Shown here piece after piece: positions 25,839-33,522 of a DNA stretch of 47,814 bases (positions are counted from its first letter, which is position 1; each line of letters starts with the position of its first letter). The notes below the pieces were generated by a model, which saw nothing but the letters and a program-made list of their open reading frames with translations, ran no database searches and was not told the origin of the DNA. Position numbers and translations under genes: made by a program. The stretch comes from Pseudoflavonifractor sp. MSJ-30 (lineage in GTDB: Bacteria > Bacillota > Clostridia > Oscillospirales > Oscillospiraceae): NCBI RefSeq assembly GCF_018918045.1, contig NZ_JAHLPU010000060.1:1-47814 (forward strand). Reading direction: 5' to 3'.

Positions 25839-26776
25839 TCTTTTCCCTCAAGACTTGCGAAATGCTTGTTGATCTGGTCCGTAAACTCCTGAGCCGCGTT
25901 GTAGCCCAGTTTGCGCTGGCGGACGTTGATGGCGGCAACCTCCAGGATCACGGCCAGATTTCGTCCCGGGGTAATGGGGATGGTGTTCATGGGAATTTTG
26001 ACCCCCAGAATTTCCATATACTGTTCCTCCAGTCCCAGCCGGTCATAGGCATCCTGATTGTTCCAGGGAACGATGTTCACCACCAGGTCAATGGTTTTCC
26101 GGGAGCGCACGGAGCCCATACCGAAGAGCTTGGCCACATTGACGATGCCGATGCCCCGCAGTTCGATGTAATTGCGGATCAACTCCGGGGCGCTGCCCGC
26201 AAGCGTGCTGCTGGAGATCCTGCGAATCTCCACGGCGTCATCGGCAATGAGCCTGTGGCCGCGCTTCAGAAGCTCCAGAGCAGCCTCACTTTTGCCGATG
26301 CCGCTTTCTCCGGTAAGCAGAACACCCTCGCCATAGATCTCCATGAGCACGCCGTGGCGGGTCACCATGGGAGCCAGCTCTGCCCGAAGATAGGAAATCA
26401 GGGAGGAGCAGAAGCTGCTGGTGGGCTCGTCCGACCGGAGAAGGGAAATATTGTGCTTCTTCGCCATAGCCAGGCACTCCTGATCCACGGGCAGGCCGCG
26501 GCAGATCAGTAGGGCGGGGATTTTGTAGTCAAAGAGCCGGTCGAAGATCACGGTCCGTTCCTGAGGCGTCTGCTTTTGGAGATAGCTCCACTCCATGTTG
26601 CCCAGAACCTGGAGCCGCCGGGGTTCAAAGTGGTCAAAGTAGCCGGAGAGTGTCAGGCCGGGCCGCGCCACATCTTCCACGGTCAGGCGGATGGAATTAT
26701 AGTCAGTGGAGGCAAAAATGACCTCCATATGAAATTCTTTTGCAATCGCGGGAAGGGTAACGTTGTATTCTCCCAC
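25835..26776 (-). CDS. hprK: HPr kinase/phosphorylase
   Basis: Phosphorylates HPr on the regulatory serine and so governs carbon catabolite control in low-GC Gram-positives. The 313-residue protein has the P-loop GESGIGKS at 156-163, preceded by HGVLMEIYGEGVLL (catalytic H141), and the HprK signature ELRGIGIVNVAKLFG. I chose the GTG at 26776 because AAAGGAG lies 10 bp upstream and the family normally begins at VTLPAIAKEFHMEV. The frame is open to another GTG at 26818, which has no ribosome binding site and almost coincides with the predicted transcription start. Confidence 0.95.
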   Translation of the reverse strand: MGEYNVTLPAIAKEFHMEVIFASTDYNSIRLTVEDVARPGLTLSGYFDHFEPRRLQVLGNMEWSYLQKQTPQERTVIFDRLFDYKIPALLICRGLPVDQECLAMAKKHNISLLRSDEPTSSFCSSLISYLRAELAPMVTRHGVLMEIYGEGVLLTGESGIGKSEAALELLKRGHRLIADDAVEIRRISSSTLAGSAPELIRNYIELRGIGIVNVAKLFGMGSVRSRKTIDLVVNIVPWNNQDAYDRLGLEEQYMEILGVKIPMNTIPITPGRNLAVILEVAAINVRQRKLGYNAAQEFTDQINKHFASLEGKE

Positions 26777-26824
26777 GTTTTCCACGCTCCTTTGTTTCAA
26801 AATGCGCCGCAACGGCACATCTTC

Positions 26825-26852
26825 ATTATACCAGAGAGCGAAAGAATATCAA
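26825..26852 (-). promoter_or_regulatory. Promoter of hprK-rlu-pepE
   Basis: Minus strand TTGATA (26852-26847), 16 bp, TATAAT (26830-26825), about 50 bp before the GTG start. Confidence 0.65.
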
Positions 26853-26886
26853 CCGAAAAATAATAAGAAAAAAGTGAAAAAAGGAC

Positions 26887-26915
26887 TTGCTTTTTTCTTC
26901 AATCTTTGCTATTAT
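26887..26915 (+). promoter_or_regulatory. Promoter of rpmB
   Basis: TTGCTT (26887-26892), 17 bp, TATTAT (26910-26915), about 60 bp before rpmB. Confidence 0.5.
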
Positions 26916-26975
26916 ATGTAGGCGTTCGAGTTGACGCAAGAGTTTGACGAATTGTCCGGATGGGAGGTGCAATGA

Positions 26976-27164
26976 ATGGCGAAGTGTGATTTTTGTGGCA
27001 AGGGCGTAACCTTTGGTATTAAGGTTTCCCACTCCCACAGACGTTCCAACCGTGCCTGGAAGCCCAATGTGAAGCGGGTCAAGGCCGTTGTCAATGGAAC
27101 TCCCTGCCATGTGTACGCTTGTACCAGATGCCTCCGTTCCAATAAGGTCGAAAGAGCGGTTTGA
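26976..27164 (+). CDS. rpmB: Ribosomal protein bL28
   Basis: A 62-residue basic protein of the large ribosomal subunit. It is the zinc-binding form, with CDFC at residues 4-7 and CTRC near 49-52. The core GVTFGIKVSHSHRRSNRAWKPN is highly typical. ATG at 26976 with GGGAGGTG upstream; an overlapping out-of-frame ATG four bases earlier is ignored. Monocistronic. Confidence 0.97.
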   Translation: MAKCDFCGKGVTFGIKVSHSHRRSNRAWKPNVKRVKAVVNGTPCHVYACTRCLRSNKVERAV

Positions 27165-27214
27165 TTCTTCGATACACATTGAACGGGCCATCTGATTCCC
27201 TTGGCTGATAAATA

Positions 27215-27245
27215 CGCTGCCGATAACCCGGCAGCGTTTTTATTT
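27215..27245 (+). terminator. Terminator of rpmB
   Basis: CGCTGCCG/CGGCAGCG stem, then TTTTTATTTT. Confidence 0.88.
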
Positions 27246-27246
27246 T

Positions 27247-27280
27247 GCGTCCGCTTTTTTGAAAGGCGGACGCGTTTTTT
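27247..27280 (-). terminator. Second hairpin, terminator of the convergent gene
   Basis: GCGTCCGC/GCGGACGC with an 11-nt loop. T-rich sequence follows on either strand, so it probably ends the minus-strand transcript of the cysteine-rich gene and may back up rpmB termination. Confidence 0.7.
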
Positions 27281-28115
27281 ACTTATTGCAGCAGTTGTTC
27301 TCCTGGGGGCATCGTACCTGAGTCTTGCAGTCGCAGCCCCTGGGTGTGAACTGGGCAGCCGGGAAGGGGATGCGGCTGAACAGCTCGCAGGGATCCTCGG
27401 CGCAGCCGGCGGAGTCACAGCATTCCTTGGTGGGAATGCTGTAGTCCATAACAGGCACGATCAGCTGGGCGTCCCGTTCCAGCCGGACGATGGAGAACTG
27501 CCCCAGGGTGACATAGAGCCGTCTGCGGTCATTCTGGAGCACCAGGTCCTCATCGAACATGGCCTTGACCCAGTCCGGCAGCTGCACGGGGCAGTCCCGC
27601 CCGCCGCACTCGCAGGCCTCCCGGATCCGGGAGCTCAGGACCATGGGGTCCAGGGCCTCCACCACGGCCGTGGGCCGGTTTGCCAGATTCCGGGTAATGG
27701 CCTCCGCCGTGCAGGTCCGCAGATCGCTGCGGTAGATGTGGGCGCAGCTCTCCTCGCCGCAGAGGACCACCCGTTTGGTGAAGACTGCCAGACCGCACAG
27801 CGTGGCAGGGCGGTTGGCCCCCACAATGGTGTCGGCCAGGACCCGGTAGTAGAAGGTGATGTCGATGCAGTAGTGGTTCCGGTCAAAGGTCACGGGCTCC
27901 ACGTCTATGTAGGTGCTGAGAAGCTCCGCGCAGCGGACCCGGGTACTGGCGGAGCTTTCTAGCATCCGCTGGGAGCCGGCGGTCAGATAGACCGGCAGGT
28001 CCTCAATGCAGTCTTTGTCCCGACAGGAGTCGGTGATCTTTCTGGTGTGGATGGACATGGCCTGCCGCAGATCGTTGGGATTGCAGCGCAGGGTGTCCGT
28101 ACATTGATCTGCCAT
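27279..28115 (-). CDS. Conserved cysteine-rich protein of unknown function
   Basis: A 278-residue protein with about 20 cysteines, including CRDKDC near residue 30, a CECGGRDC cluster in the middle, CCDSAGCAEDPC, and a C-terminal CDCKTQVRCPQENNCC tail. No signal peptide or membrane segment. I recognise the pattern MSIHTRKITDSCRDKDCIEDL from clostridial conserved hypotheticals, where a spore-related role has been suspected, but I cannot assign a function. ATG at 28115 with AGGAGGTAAT upstream. Same strand as the acyltransferase and galM, but separated from them by a hairpin. Confidence 0.75.
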   Translation of the reverse strand: MADQCTDTLRCNPNDLRQAMSIHTRKITDSCRDKDCIEDLPVYLTAGSQRMLESSASTRVRCAELLSTYIDVEPVTFDRNHYCIDITFYYRVLADTIVGANRPATLCGLAVFTKRVVLCGEESCAHIYRSDLRTCTAEAITRNLANRPTAVVEALDPMVLSSRIREACECGGRDCPVQLPDWVKAMFDEDLVLQNDRRRLYVTLGQFSIVRLERDAQLIVPVMDYSIPTKECCDSAGCAEDPCELFSRIPFPAAQFTPRGCDCKTQVRCPQENNCCNK

Positions 28116-28133
28116 GGGATTACCTCCTGAAAG

Positions 28134-28167
28134 CGAAAGCCCCGATTTTTGCAAATCGGAGCTTTCG
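28134..28167 (-). terminator. Hairpin between acyltransferase and cysteine-rich gene
   Basis: CGAAAGC-CCCGATTT/AAATCGG-A-GCTTTCG with a 4-nt loop: a strong stem directly before the ribosome binding site of the cysteine-rich gene. It could end the galM-acyltransferase transcript, although the T-run is poor, or control translation of the next gene. Confidence 0.5.
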
Positions 28168-28229
28168 TAAATTCTTTCTCTTGGGACAGTGTATGCGCCG
28201 GGGTAAAAATGTGTTATTGCGTCACAGCA

Positions 28230-29306
28230 CTATTGGTAAAGTTTTTTGAGCCACTGAAAGTGGGGCTTCCGAGACAGCTTCAGAAGGATAAGGCTCAGCC
28301 CCACAGACAGAAAAAGCGTCAACGGAAACTGCAGCCCGGTGCAGCCCGTGGGATTAAAGTGAACGAGGATGGGCAGGGACACGCTTACGTTTACGGCAAG
28401 GTGCGTCAGGTACAGAAGCAGGGCGAGGGGGCGCATTGCGCGGTAACGCGGATGGCTTTTGGGGGAGAGCCGCAGCAGAAAGCTGAGGGCGAAATAAGCG
28501 GCGGGCACAAGAAAGACATACATATCACGTCCCGGCGCTTCGCCTTTTCCCTGCGTAAAGCGTACTTCGAGATAGAGTGCGGCCATGGAAACCAGGAAAA
28601 GAATGCCGGAAGGCCATTTGCGCAGTCCGGAAGGCCGATAGGCGAGATACATTCCCAAAGCCACAAACGGAAACCCAAAGAACACGCCGTTGCGGGTGGT
28701 AGTGAAGATCTTTCCATAGAGCCTCAGAACGGAGAAAAGAGCCGTACCCTCCAGGGGCTTGAGCAAAAAGAACCAGCTTTGGCCCAGAAGTCCCACGCAG
28801 TAGAGCAGGAAGGAAATACAGAGAACGCGCCCCGGGGTTACACCCTTTCGCAGCAGCCAGCTCACCAGAGCAACGGCTACGGCCAGGGCGGGCAGATACC
28901 ACAGGTGATTGTAGCTTCCTGTCAGCAGAAAATTGCGCAGAAAGCTGACGGTACCGGTCAGAAGTGTTTTGCCGTCTGCCCGGGCATCCCGGATGACCCA
29001 GGGCAGATAGAGCACCGTCCAGACGCCGTAAAGCCGCAGAATGCGGAGAATGTATTGTCTGCAGGGTGTCGGATCGTAAGCCGTGGGATCTGTTTTACGA
29101 AACAGAAAGAATCCGGCGGAGATGAAAAAGAAGGGTACCGCGATCCGTCCCAGATAAAAGCGCAGGAAAAAATTTCCGGCCTGGGCAAGAGGCGTTGCGT
29201 TGGCGCTGCCGAAGGGCGGCACATGGATCATGACAATCAGGACGGCACAAAGGAGCTTTGCGATATCCACGGCCGGGTATTGCCTGGACGTCGGAACGTT
29301 CTGCAT
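28230..29306 (-). CDS. Membrane acyltransferase, family 3
   Basis: Integral membrane O-acyltransferase that modifies surface sugars or polymers. The 358-residue protein has about ten helices, with the family start YPAVDIAKLLCAVLIVMIHVPP (conserved His) and RIAVPFFFISAGFFLF. ATG at 29306 with AAGGAG upstream, 9 bp after the galM stop. Acceptor unknown. Confidence 0.88.
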   Translation of the reverse strand: MQNVPTSRQYPAVDIAKLLCAVLIVMIHVPPFGSANATPLAQAGNFFLRFYLGRIAVPFFFISAGFFLFRKTDPTAYDPTPCRQYILRILRLYGVWTVLYLPWVIRDARADGKTLLTGTVSFLRNFLLTGSYNHLWYLPALAVAVALVSWLLRKGVTPGRVLCISFLLYCVGLLGQSWFFLLKPLEGTALFSVLRLYGKIFTTTRNGVFFGFPFVALGMYLAYRPSGLRKWPSGILFLVSMAALYLEVRFTQGKGEAPGRDMYVFLVPAAYFALSFLLRLSPKSHPRYRAMRPLALLLYLTHLAVNVSVSLPILVHFNPTGCTGLQFPLTLFLSVGLSLILLKLSRKPHFQWLKKLYQ

Positions 29307-29315
29307 GGCGGCTCC

Positions 29316-30335
29316 TTACTTCCAGGAGAACCGGTAAATGGTCTCGCTGGTGTATACTTTTTCTCTGGGGACAATGGGCTTTTTCCAGTTGGGCTTGTTC
29401 AGGGCGTCGGGGTAGAACTGGGTTTCCAGAGCGATGCCGCTGTGCTTTCCGTAATACACGCCGCCCTTGCCGGTCTGGTTCAGATAGTTGCCGGAGTAGA
29501 GCTGAATGCCCGGACAGTCCGTATAGACGGCCATGCCGCGGCCGGAGTCCGGGTCCGTCAGAGTTGCGCAGGGACTGCAGAAGACCTCAAAATTATGGTC
29601 GTAACCGCCCTGCAGGTGCAGAGGCTCGTAGTCCGCGTCCAGATCCCGGGCGATGGGCTTGGGCACCCGGAAATCCATAGGGGTGCCTGCTACCGGGCGC
29701 TCTTCGCCGGTGGGGATGTTTTCCGCGTCATCCGGACAGAAGTGCCGGGCTGGCATGGACAAAATCTGATGGATGGCCTTTTCGGTCTTCTCCTGTCCCG
29801 CCAGATTGAAATAGCTGTGGTTCGTCATATTGAAGACGGTGTCCTTGTCGCTGACGCCCCGGTAGAGAATGTGCAGACCGCCCTCGCCGTCCAGACGGTA
29901 GGTCACGGTGATGCGGGCATTTCCCGGGAAACCCTGGTCCATATCCGGGCTCAGCAGGGAAAGGGTGACAGCGTCCTGTTCATGGTCGAGTACTGTCCAA
30001 AGCCGTACATTGTAGGGCGCGGGGCCGGAGTGCAGGTTGTTCTCTCCTTCGTTGGGGGTCAGAACGCAGGTCTTGCCGTCCAGAGGGAACCGGGCGCCGC
30101 CAATGCGGTTGGCATTCCGGCCTACGGTGGCGCCCAGAAAGCCCCCATTTTGCTCATACCCTTCCGCATTGTCGTATCCAAGGACCACATCCGCCAGATT
30201 TCCGGCAGCGTCCGGGACCCAGAGCTCCACCAGTGTAGCACCCAGGTCTGTGATTTTGGCTGTAATGCCGCCGTTCTGGATGGTATAGAGGGAAGCGGCT
30301 TCGCCGCTGTGCAGATTGCCGAATTTCATTTCCAT
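29316..30335 (-). CDS. galM: Aldose 1-epimerase (galactose mutarotase)
   Basis: Interconverts alpha and beta anomers of glucose or galactose in the cytoplasm, 339 residues. Family residues include GRNANRIGGARF, ENNLHSG (first His), TNHSYFNLAG (catalytic His region) and GIALETQFYPDA near the C-terminus with the catalytic Glu. Start ATG at 30335; the frame opens six codons earlier at a GTG without a better RBS. First gene of its transcript. Confidence 0.93.
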   Translation of the reverse strand: MEMKFGNLHSGEAASLYTIQNGGITAKITDLGATLVELWVPDAAGNLADVVLGYDNAEGYEQNGGFLGATVGRNANRIGGARFPLDGKTCVLTPNEGENNLHSGPAPYNVRLWTVLDHEQDAVTLSLLSPDMDQGFPGNARITVTYRLDGEGGLHILYRGVSDKDTVFNMTNHSYFNLAGQEKTEKAIHQILSMPARHFCPDDAENIPTGEERPVAGTPMDFRVPKPIARDLDADYEPLHLQGGYDHNFEVFCSPCATLTDPDSGRGMAVYTDCPGIQLYSGNYLNQTGKGGVYYGKHSGIALETQFYPDALNKPNWKKPIVPREKVYTSETIYRFSWK

Positions 30336-30398
30336 AAAAACGCTCACTTTCACTTTCTTTGCGGAACTGCTGGAATTATGTTAAGACTATACGATTTC

Positions 30399-30427
30399 AT
30401 TATACTATATTCTCATTGGAATTACAA
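30399..30427 (-). promoter_or_regulatory. Promoter of galM
   Basis: Minus strand TTGTAA (30427-30422), 17 bp, TATAAT (30404-30399). Confidence 0.5.
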
Positions 30428-30528
30428 TGCTTTCTTTTTACCCCGGGGGCAAAACGCAAACATTCCGGAGAAAATACGGGGATACATCAGGCCCGTAAAC
30501 TTTCAAATTATTCTCTGCCAAAAGTCCG

Positions 30529-30546
30529 ACCACTACATTTAGTGGT
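30529..30546 (+). promoter_or_regulatory. NrdR-like box 1 upstream of nrdD
   Basis: Perfect dyad ACCACTA-CATT-TAGTGGT just upstream of the -35. It resembles the 16-bp NrdR operator family that represses ribonucleotide reductase genes. The second box begins exactly 32 bp downstream, about three helical turns, the spacing expected for cooperative NrdR. Confidence 0.65.
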
Positions 30547-30552
30547 TGCGTC

Positions 30553-30580
30553 TTGACAAAACCACAAGATGTAGTATAAT
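30553..30580 (+). promoter_or_regulatory. nrdD promoter overlapped by NrdR-like box 2
   Basis: TTGACA (30553-30558), 16 bp, TATAAT (30575-30580). A less perfect second box, ACCACAA-GATG-TAGTATA (30561-30578), covers spacer and -10, so binding there would block RNA polymerase. Confidence 0.7.
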
Positions 30581-30620
30581 AGGGCAGCGAAGAGACAATT
30601 TCCCAAAGGAGGACCGCACC

Positions 30621-32843
30621 ATGAAAATCATTAAAAGAAACGGAACAGAGGTCGTTTTTGATATTGAAAAGATTAACAAAGCCATTTCCAAGGCCAACAA
30701 TGCTGTGGAGGAAAAGGTTCGTCTGACCCCTGTTCAGATCAGCCGTATTGCCGAAAGCGTCACCGTTTCCTGCGAGGAAATGGGCCGCAGCCCTTCCGTG
30801 GAGGAGATCCAGGACCTGGTGGAGAAGTCCATTATGGCCCACGGGGCCTTTGAGGTGGCCAAGGAGTACATCACCTACCGGTACGTCCGGAACCTGGCCC
30901 GCCAGTCCAACACCACGGATGACCGCATCCTGAGCCTCATCGAGTGCAACAACGAGGAGGTCAAGCAGGAGAATGCCAATAAGAACCCCACCATCAACGC
31001 CGTCCAGCGGGACTATATGGCGGGCGAGGTCTCCAAGGACATCACCAGCCGGATCCTGCTGCCCCGGGAAATCGTGGCGGCCCACGAGGCGGGCATTATC
31101 CATTTCCACGATTCCGATTACTATGCCCAGCATATGCACAACTGCGATCTGGTGAATCTGGAAGACATGCTGCAGAACGGCACCGTCATCTCCGGTACCC
31201 TGATTGAGAAGCCCCATTCCTTCTCCACTGCCTGCAATATCGCCACCCAGATCATTGCCCAGGTGGCCTCCAACCAGTACGGCGGCCAGTCTATCTCCCT
31301 GACCCATCTGGCCCCCTTTGTCCAGATCAGCCGGGAGAAGATTCGCCGCAGCGTGGAAAAGGAAATGAAGGAGTTCGGCGTTTCTCCCAGCGAGGAGGCC
31401 ATCTCCAAGGTTGTGGAGGATCGGCTCCGCGACGAGGTCCGCCGGGGCGTGCAGACCATTCAGTACCAGGTCGTTACCCTGATGACCACCAACGGTCAGG
31501 CTCCCTTTATTACGGTCTTCATGTACCTGAACGAGGCTCGGAATGAACAGGAGAAGAAGGACCTGGCCATGATCATCGAGGAGACTCTGCGCCAGCGCTA
31601 CGAAGGCGTGAAGAACGAAAAGGGCGTGTGGATCACCCCCGCTTTCCCCAAGCTCATTTATGTTTTGGAGGAGGACAACGTCCGGAAGGATACGCCCTAT
31701 TGGTACCTGACCCGTCTGGCTGCCGAGTGCACCGCCAAGCGGATGGTGCCTGACTACATCAGTGAGAAGAAGATGAAGGAGTACAAGCTGTCCAAGGGCG
31801 AGACGCCGGGCAATGGCGATGTGTATACCTGCATGGGCTGCCGCAGCTTCCTGACTCCGGACCGCTCCGGCAACGGCTGGGATAATGTGGCGGGGGCCAA
31901 GAATTATGAGCCGGGCAAGCCCAAGTACTACGGTCGGTTCAATCAGGGCGTTGTGACGCTGAATCTGGTGGACGTGGCCCTGTCCTCCGGCAGGGATGTG
32001 GACAAATTCTGGGAAATTTTCGAAGAGCGGCTGGAGCTGTGCCATAAAGCGCTGCGGTGCCGCCATGATCGCCTGAAGGGAACCCTGTCTGACGCGGCCC
32101 CCATTCTGTGGCAGTACGGCGCTTTGGCCAGACTGCAAAAGGGCGAGCCCATCGACAAGCTGCTCTACGGCGGCTATTCCACCATTTCCCTGGGGTATGC
32201 GGGCCTCTATGAGTGCGTTAAGTATATGACCGGAAAATCCCATACGGATGCCGAGGCGAAGCCCTTTGCCCTGTCCGTCATGCAGAAGATGAACGACAAG
32301 TGCCTGGAATGGAAGACCGCAGAGAATATAGATTATTCCCTGTACGGAACGCCTCTGGAATCCACCACCTACAAGTTTGCGAAGTGCCTGCAGAATCGCT
32401 TCGGCATCATCCCCGGCATTACGGACAAGAGTTACATTACGAACTCTTACCATGTCCATGTGTCCGAGCCGATCGATGCCTTTACCAAGCTGCGCTTTGA
32501 GGCGGAATTCCAGCAGCTTTCCCCCGGCGGCGCCATCAGCTATGTGGAAGTGCCCAATATGCAGAACAACATCGATGCTGTTCTGGAGGTCATGCAGTTC
32601 ATCTATGACAATATTATGTATGCCGAGCTGAACACCAAGTCCGACTACTGCCAGGTCTGCGGCTACGACGGCGAGATCGAGATTCGGGAGGACGACCACA
32701 AGCTGGTCTGGGTCTGCCCCCAGTGTGGTAACCGGGATCAGAACAAGATGAATGTGGCCCGGCGTACCTGCGGCTACATCGGCACCCAGTTCTGGAATCA
32801 GGGAAGAACCCAGGAGATCAAGGATCGGGTTCTGCATCTGTAA
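30621..32843 (+). CDS. nrdD: Anaerobic (class III) ribonucleoside-triphosphate reductase
   Basis: Makes deoxyribonucleotides under anoxia using a glycyl radical; 740 residues. An N-terminal ATP-cone (about residues 1-90, KIIKRNGTEVVFDIEKINKAI) provides allosteric control. The barrel contains MGCRSFLTP with active-site Cys. Near the C-terminus four zinc cysteines (CQVCGY and CPQCGN) precede the radical site RRTCGYIG with G718. ATG at 30621 with AAAGGAGG. The activase gene nrdG, commonly next to nrdD, is not found downstream in this window. Confidence 0.97.
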   Translation: MKIIKRNGTEVVFDIEKINKAISKANNAVEEKVRLTPVQISRIAESVTVSCEEMGRSPSVEEIQDLVEKSIMAHGAFEVAKEYITYRYVRNLARQSNTTDDRILSLIECNNEEVKQENANKNPTINAVQRDYMAGEVSKDITSRILLPREIVAAHEAGIIHFHDSDYYAQHMHNCDLVNLEDMLQNGTVISGTLIEKPHSFSTACNIATQIIAQVASNQYGGQSISLTHLAPFVQISREKIRRSVEKEMKEFGVSPSEEAISKVVEDRLRDEVRRGVQTIQYQVVTLMTTNGQAPFITVFMYLNEARNEQEKKDLAMIIEETLRQRYEGVKNEKGVWITPAFPKLIYVLEEDNVRKDTPYWYLTRLAAECTAKRMVPDYISEKKMKEYKLSKGETPGNGDVYTCMGCRSFLTPDRSGNGWDNVAGAKNYEPGKPKYYGRFNQGVVTLNLVDVALSSGRDVDKFWEIFEERLELCHKALRCRHDRLKGTLSDAAPILWQYGALARLQKGEPIDKLLYGGYSTISLGYAGLYECVKYMTGKSHTDAEAKPFALSVMQKMNDKCLEWKTAENIDYSLYGTPLESTTYKFAKCLQNRFGIIPGITDKSYITNSYHVHVSEPIDAFTKLRFEAEFQQLSPGGAISYVEVPNMQNNIDAVLEVMQFIYDNIMYAELNTKSDYCQVCGYDGEIEIREDDHKLVWVCPQCGNRDQNKMNVARRTCGYIGTQFWNQGRTQEIKDRVLHL

Positions 32844-32929
32844 GATTTACAGAGCGGCAAGGAAATGAAGTGACCCCGAAAGGTCAAACAAATAATTTTC
32901 ATAGAAGTTGTTCAAGCTGCTGAGAATAA

Positions 32930-33118
32930 GGTTTCTCTCCCCGGAGTCTTCGCAGAATGCGGGATTTTTACCGTACTTACGAAAATCATTCTGCTCTGCT
33001 GTCCCGTGCTATGAAGCTGGGATGGATTCAGAATGTGGTTATCATTCCCGCAGATCCGATCATGGATCTGCGGGAATGGTATATCCTTTACTGCCTATAC
33101 GCTTTGGTGTTGTCTTGA
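32930..33118 (+). pseudogene. Fragment of a YhcG/DUF1016-type nuclease gene
   Basis: A stop-to-stop frame reads GFSPRSLRRMRDFYRTYEN, followed by ALLSRAMKLGWIQNVVII and DLREWYI. This is the core of the DUF1016 N-terminal domain (pattern GFS-RNL--MR-FY, then GW-QNVVI). Only about 60 residues remain: a stop precedes them, and the frame ends soon after with no C-terminal PD-(D/E)XK part. A remnant of an older insertion in the nrdD-rpsI interval. Confidence 0.6.
33044..33077 (+). repeat. Strong inverted repeat within the nuclease remnant
   Basis: 14-bp perfect arms ATTCCCGCAGATCC/GGATCTGCGGGAAT, loop of 6. No T-run follows, so it is not a canonical terminator, though it could stabilise the 3' end of nrdD mRNA. 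Confidence 0.7.
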
Positions 33119-33301
33119 ATCACTTAAAATAAGAGCTGAAGTCCCATGATGAAGCCTGTTCAGCGCCGATTTTTGCCCTAATTTTTAACACAAATGGGGT
33201 CCAAAATGGCCACTTGCCCACTTATTAAAACAAAAAAACGGGGTCAAAGCTGGTCAAATCAGGTAAAAATCCGACAAACCGAATCAGCCAAGATGATATG
33301 G

Positions 33302-33336
33302 AAAACCCCGGAAAACCTTGATTTTCCGGGGTTTTT
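33302..33336 (-). terminator. Terminator of rpsI (bidirectional)
   Basis: AAAACCCCGGAAAA/TTTTCCGGGGTTTT with a 6-nt loop, symmetrical and usable in both directions. Its place 30 bp after the S9 stop codon on the minus strand identifies it as the rpsI terminator. It also faces nrdD. Confidence 0.75.
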
Positions 33337-33365
33337 GAAGCAATTTGATTGAAAATCGCGCCCAA

Positions 33366-33413
33366 TTATCTCTTGGAGAACTGAGGAGCGCGACGGGCGG
33401 CCTTCAAGCCGTA
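33366..33413 (-). pseudogene. rpsI: 3' end of rpsI (S9 C-terminus), probable island attachment site
   Basis: The minus strand encodes YGLKAARRAPQFSKR and a stop, which is the nearly invariant C-terminus of ribosomal protein S9. The reading frame stays open upstream (GSRSGE) but no longer resembles S9. Only the end of the gene is present, beside an integrase, so this is best read as the duplicated att segment left by site-specific integration into rpsI. The intact rpsI should stand at the other end of the island, right of the window. The attachment core must lie inside this segment. Confidence 0.7.
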
Positions 33414-33475
33414 CTCACCTGACCTTGATCCAAAAAGACCAGTATTCATGCGGTTTTTCGGGCTTTCCTCTCTCA

Positions 33476-33496
33476 GTAAACCCATAGGTAAACCCA
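33476..33496. repeat. Direct repeats, candidate integrase arm sites
   Basis: GTAAACCCA-TAG-GTAAACCCA: two 9-bp copies with a 12-bp period, between the rpsI end and the integrase stop. Tandem short repeats at this place are usual arm-type binding sites of Tn916-like integrases. Confidence 0.5.
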
Positions 33497-33522
33497 CGAA
33501 ATCGCGAAATTTTTGGTGCCGT

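Noticed and set aside
28149..30542. Long plus-strand frame opposite the acyltransferase and galM genes
   Set aside because: Covers two well-supported minus-strand genes and has no family features.
30438..32837. Open frame of about 800 codons antisense to nrdD
   Set aside because: Low-complexity Leu/Gly/Val/His composition typical of antisense to a GC-rich gene; nrdD is certain.
33476..33496. CRISPR array
   Set aside because: Only two 9-bp repeats 3 bp apart; no repeat-spacer arrays or cas genes were seen anywhere in the window.
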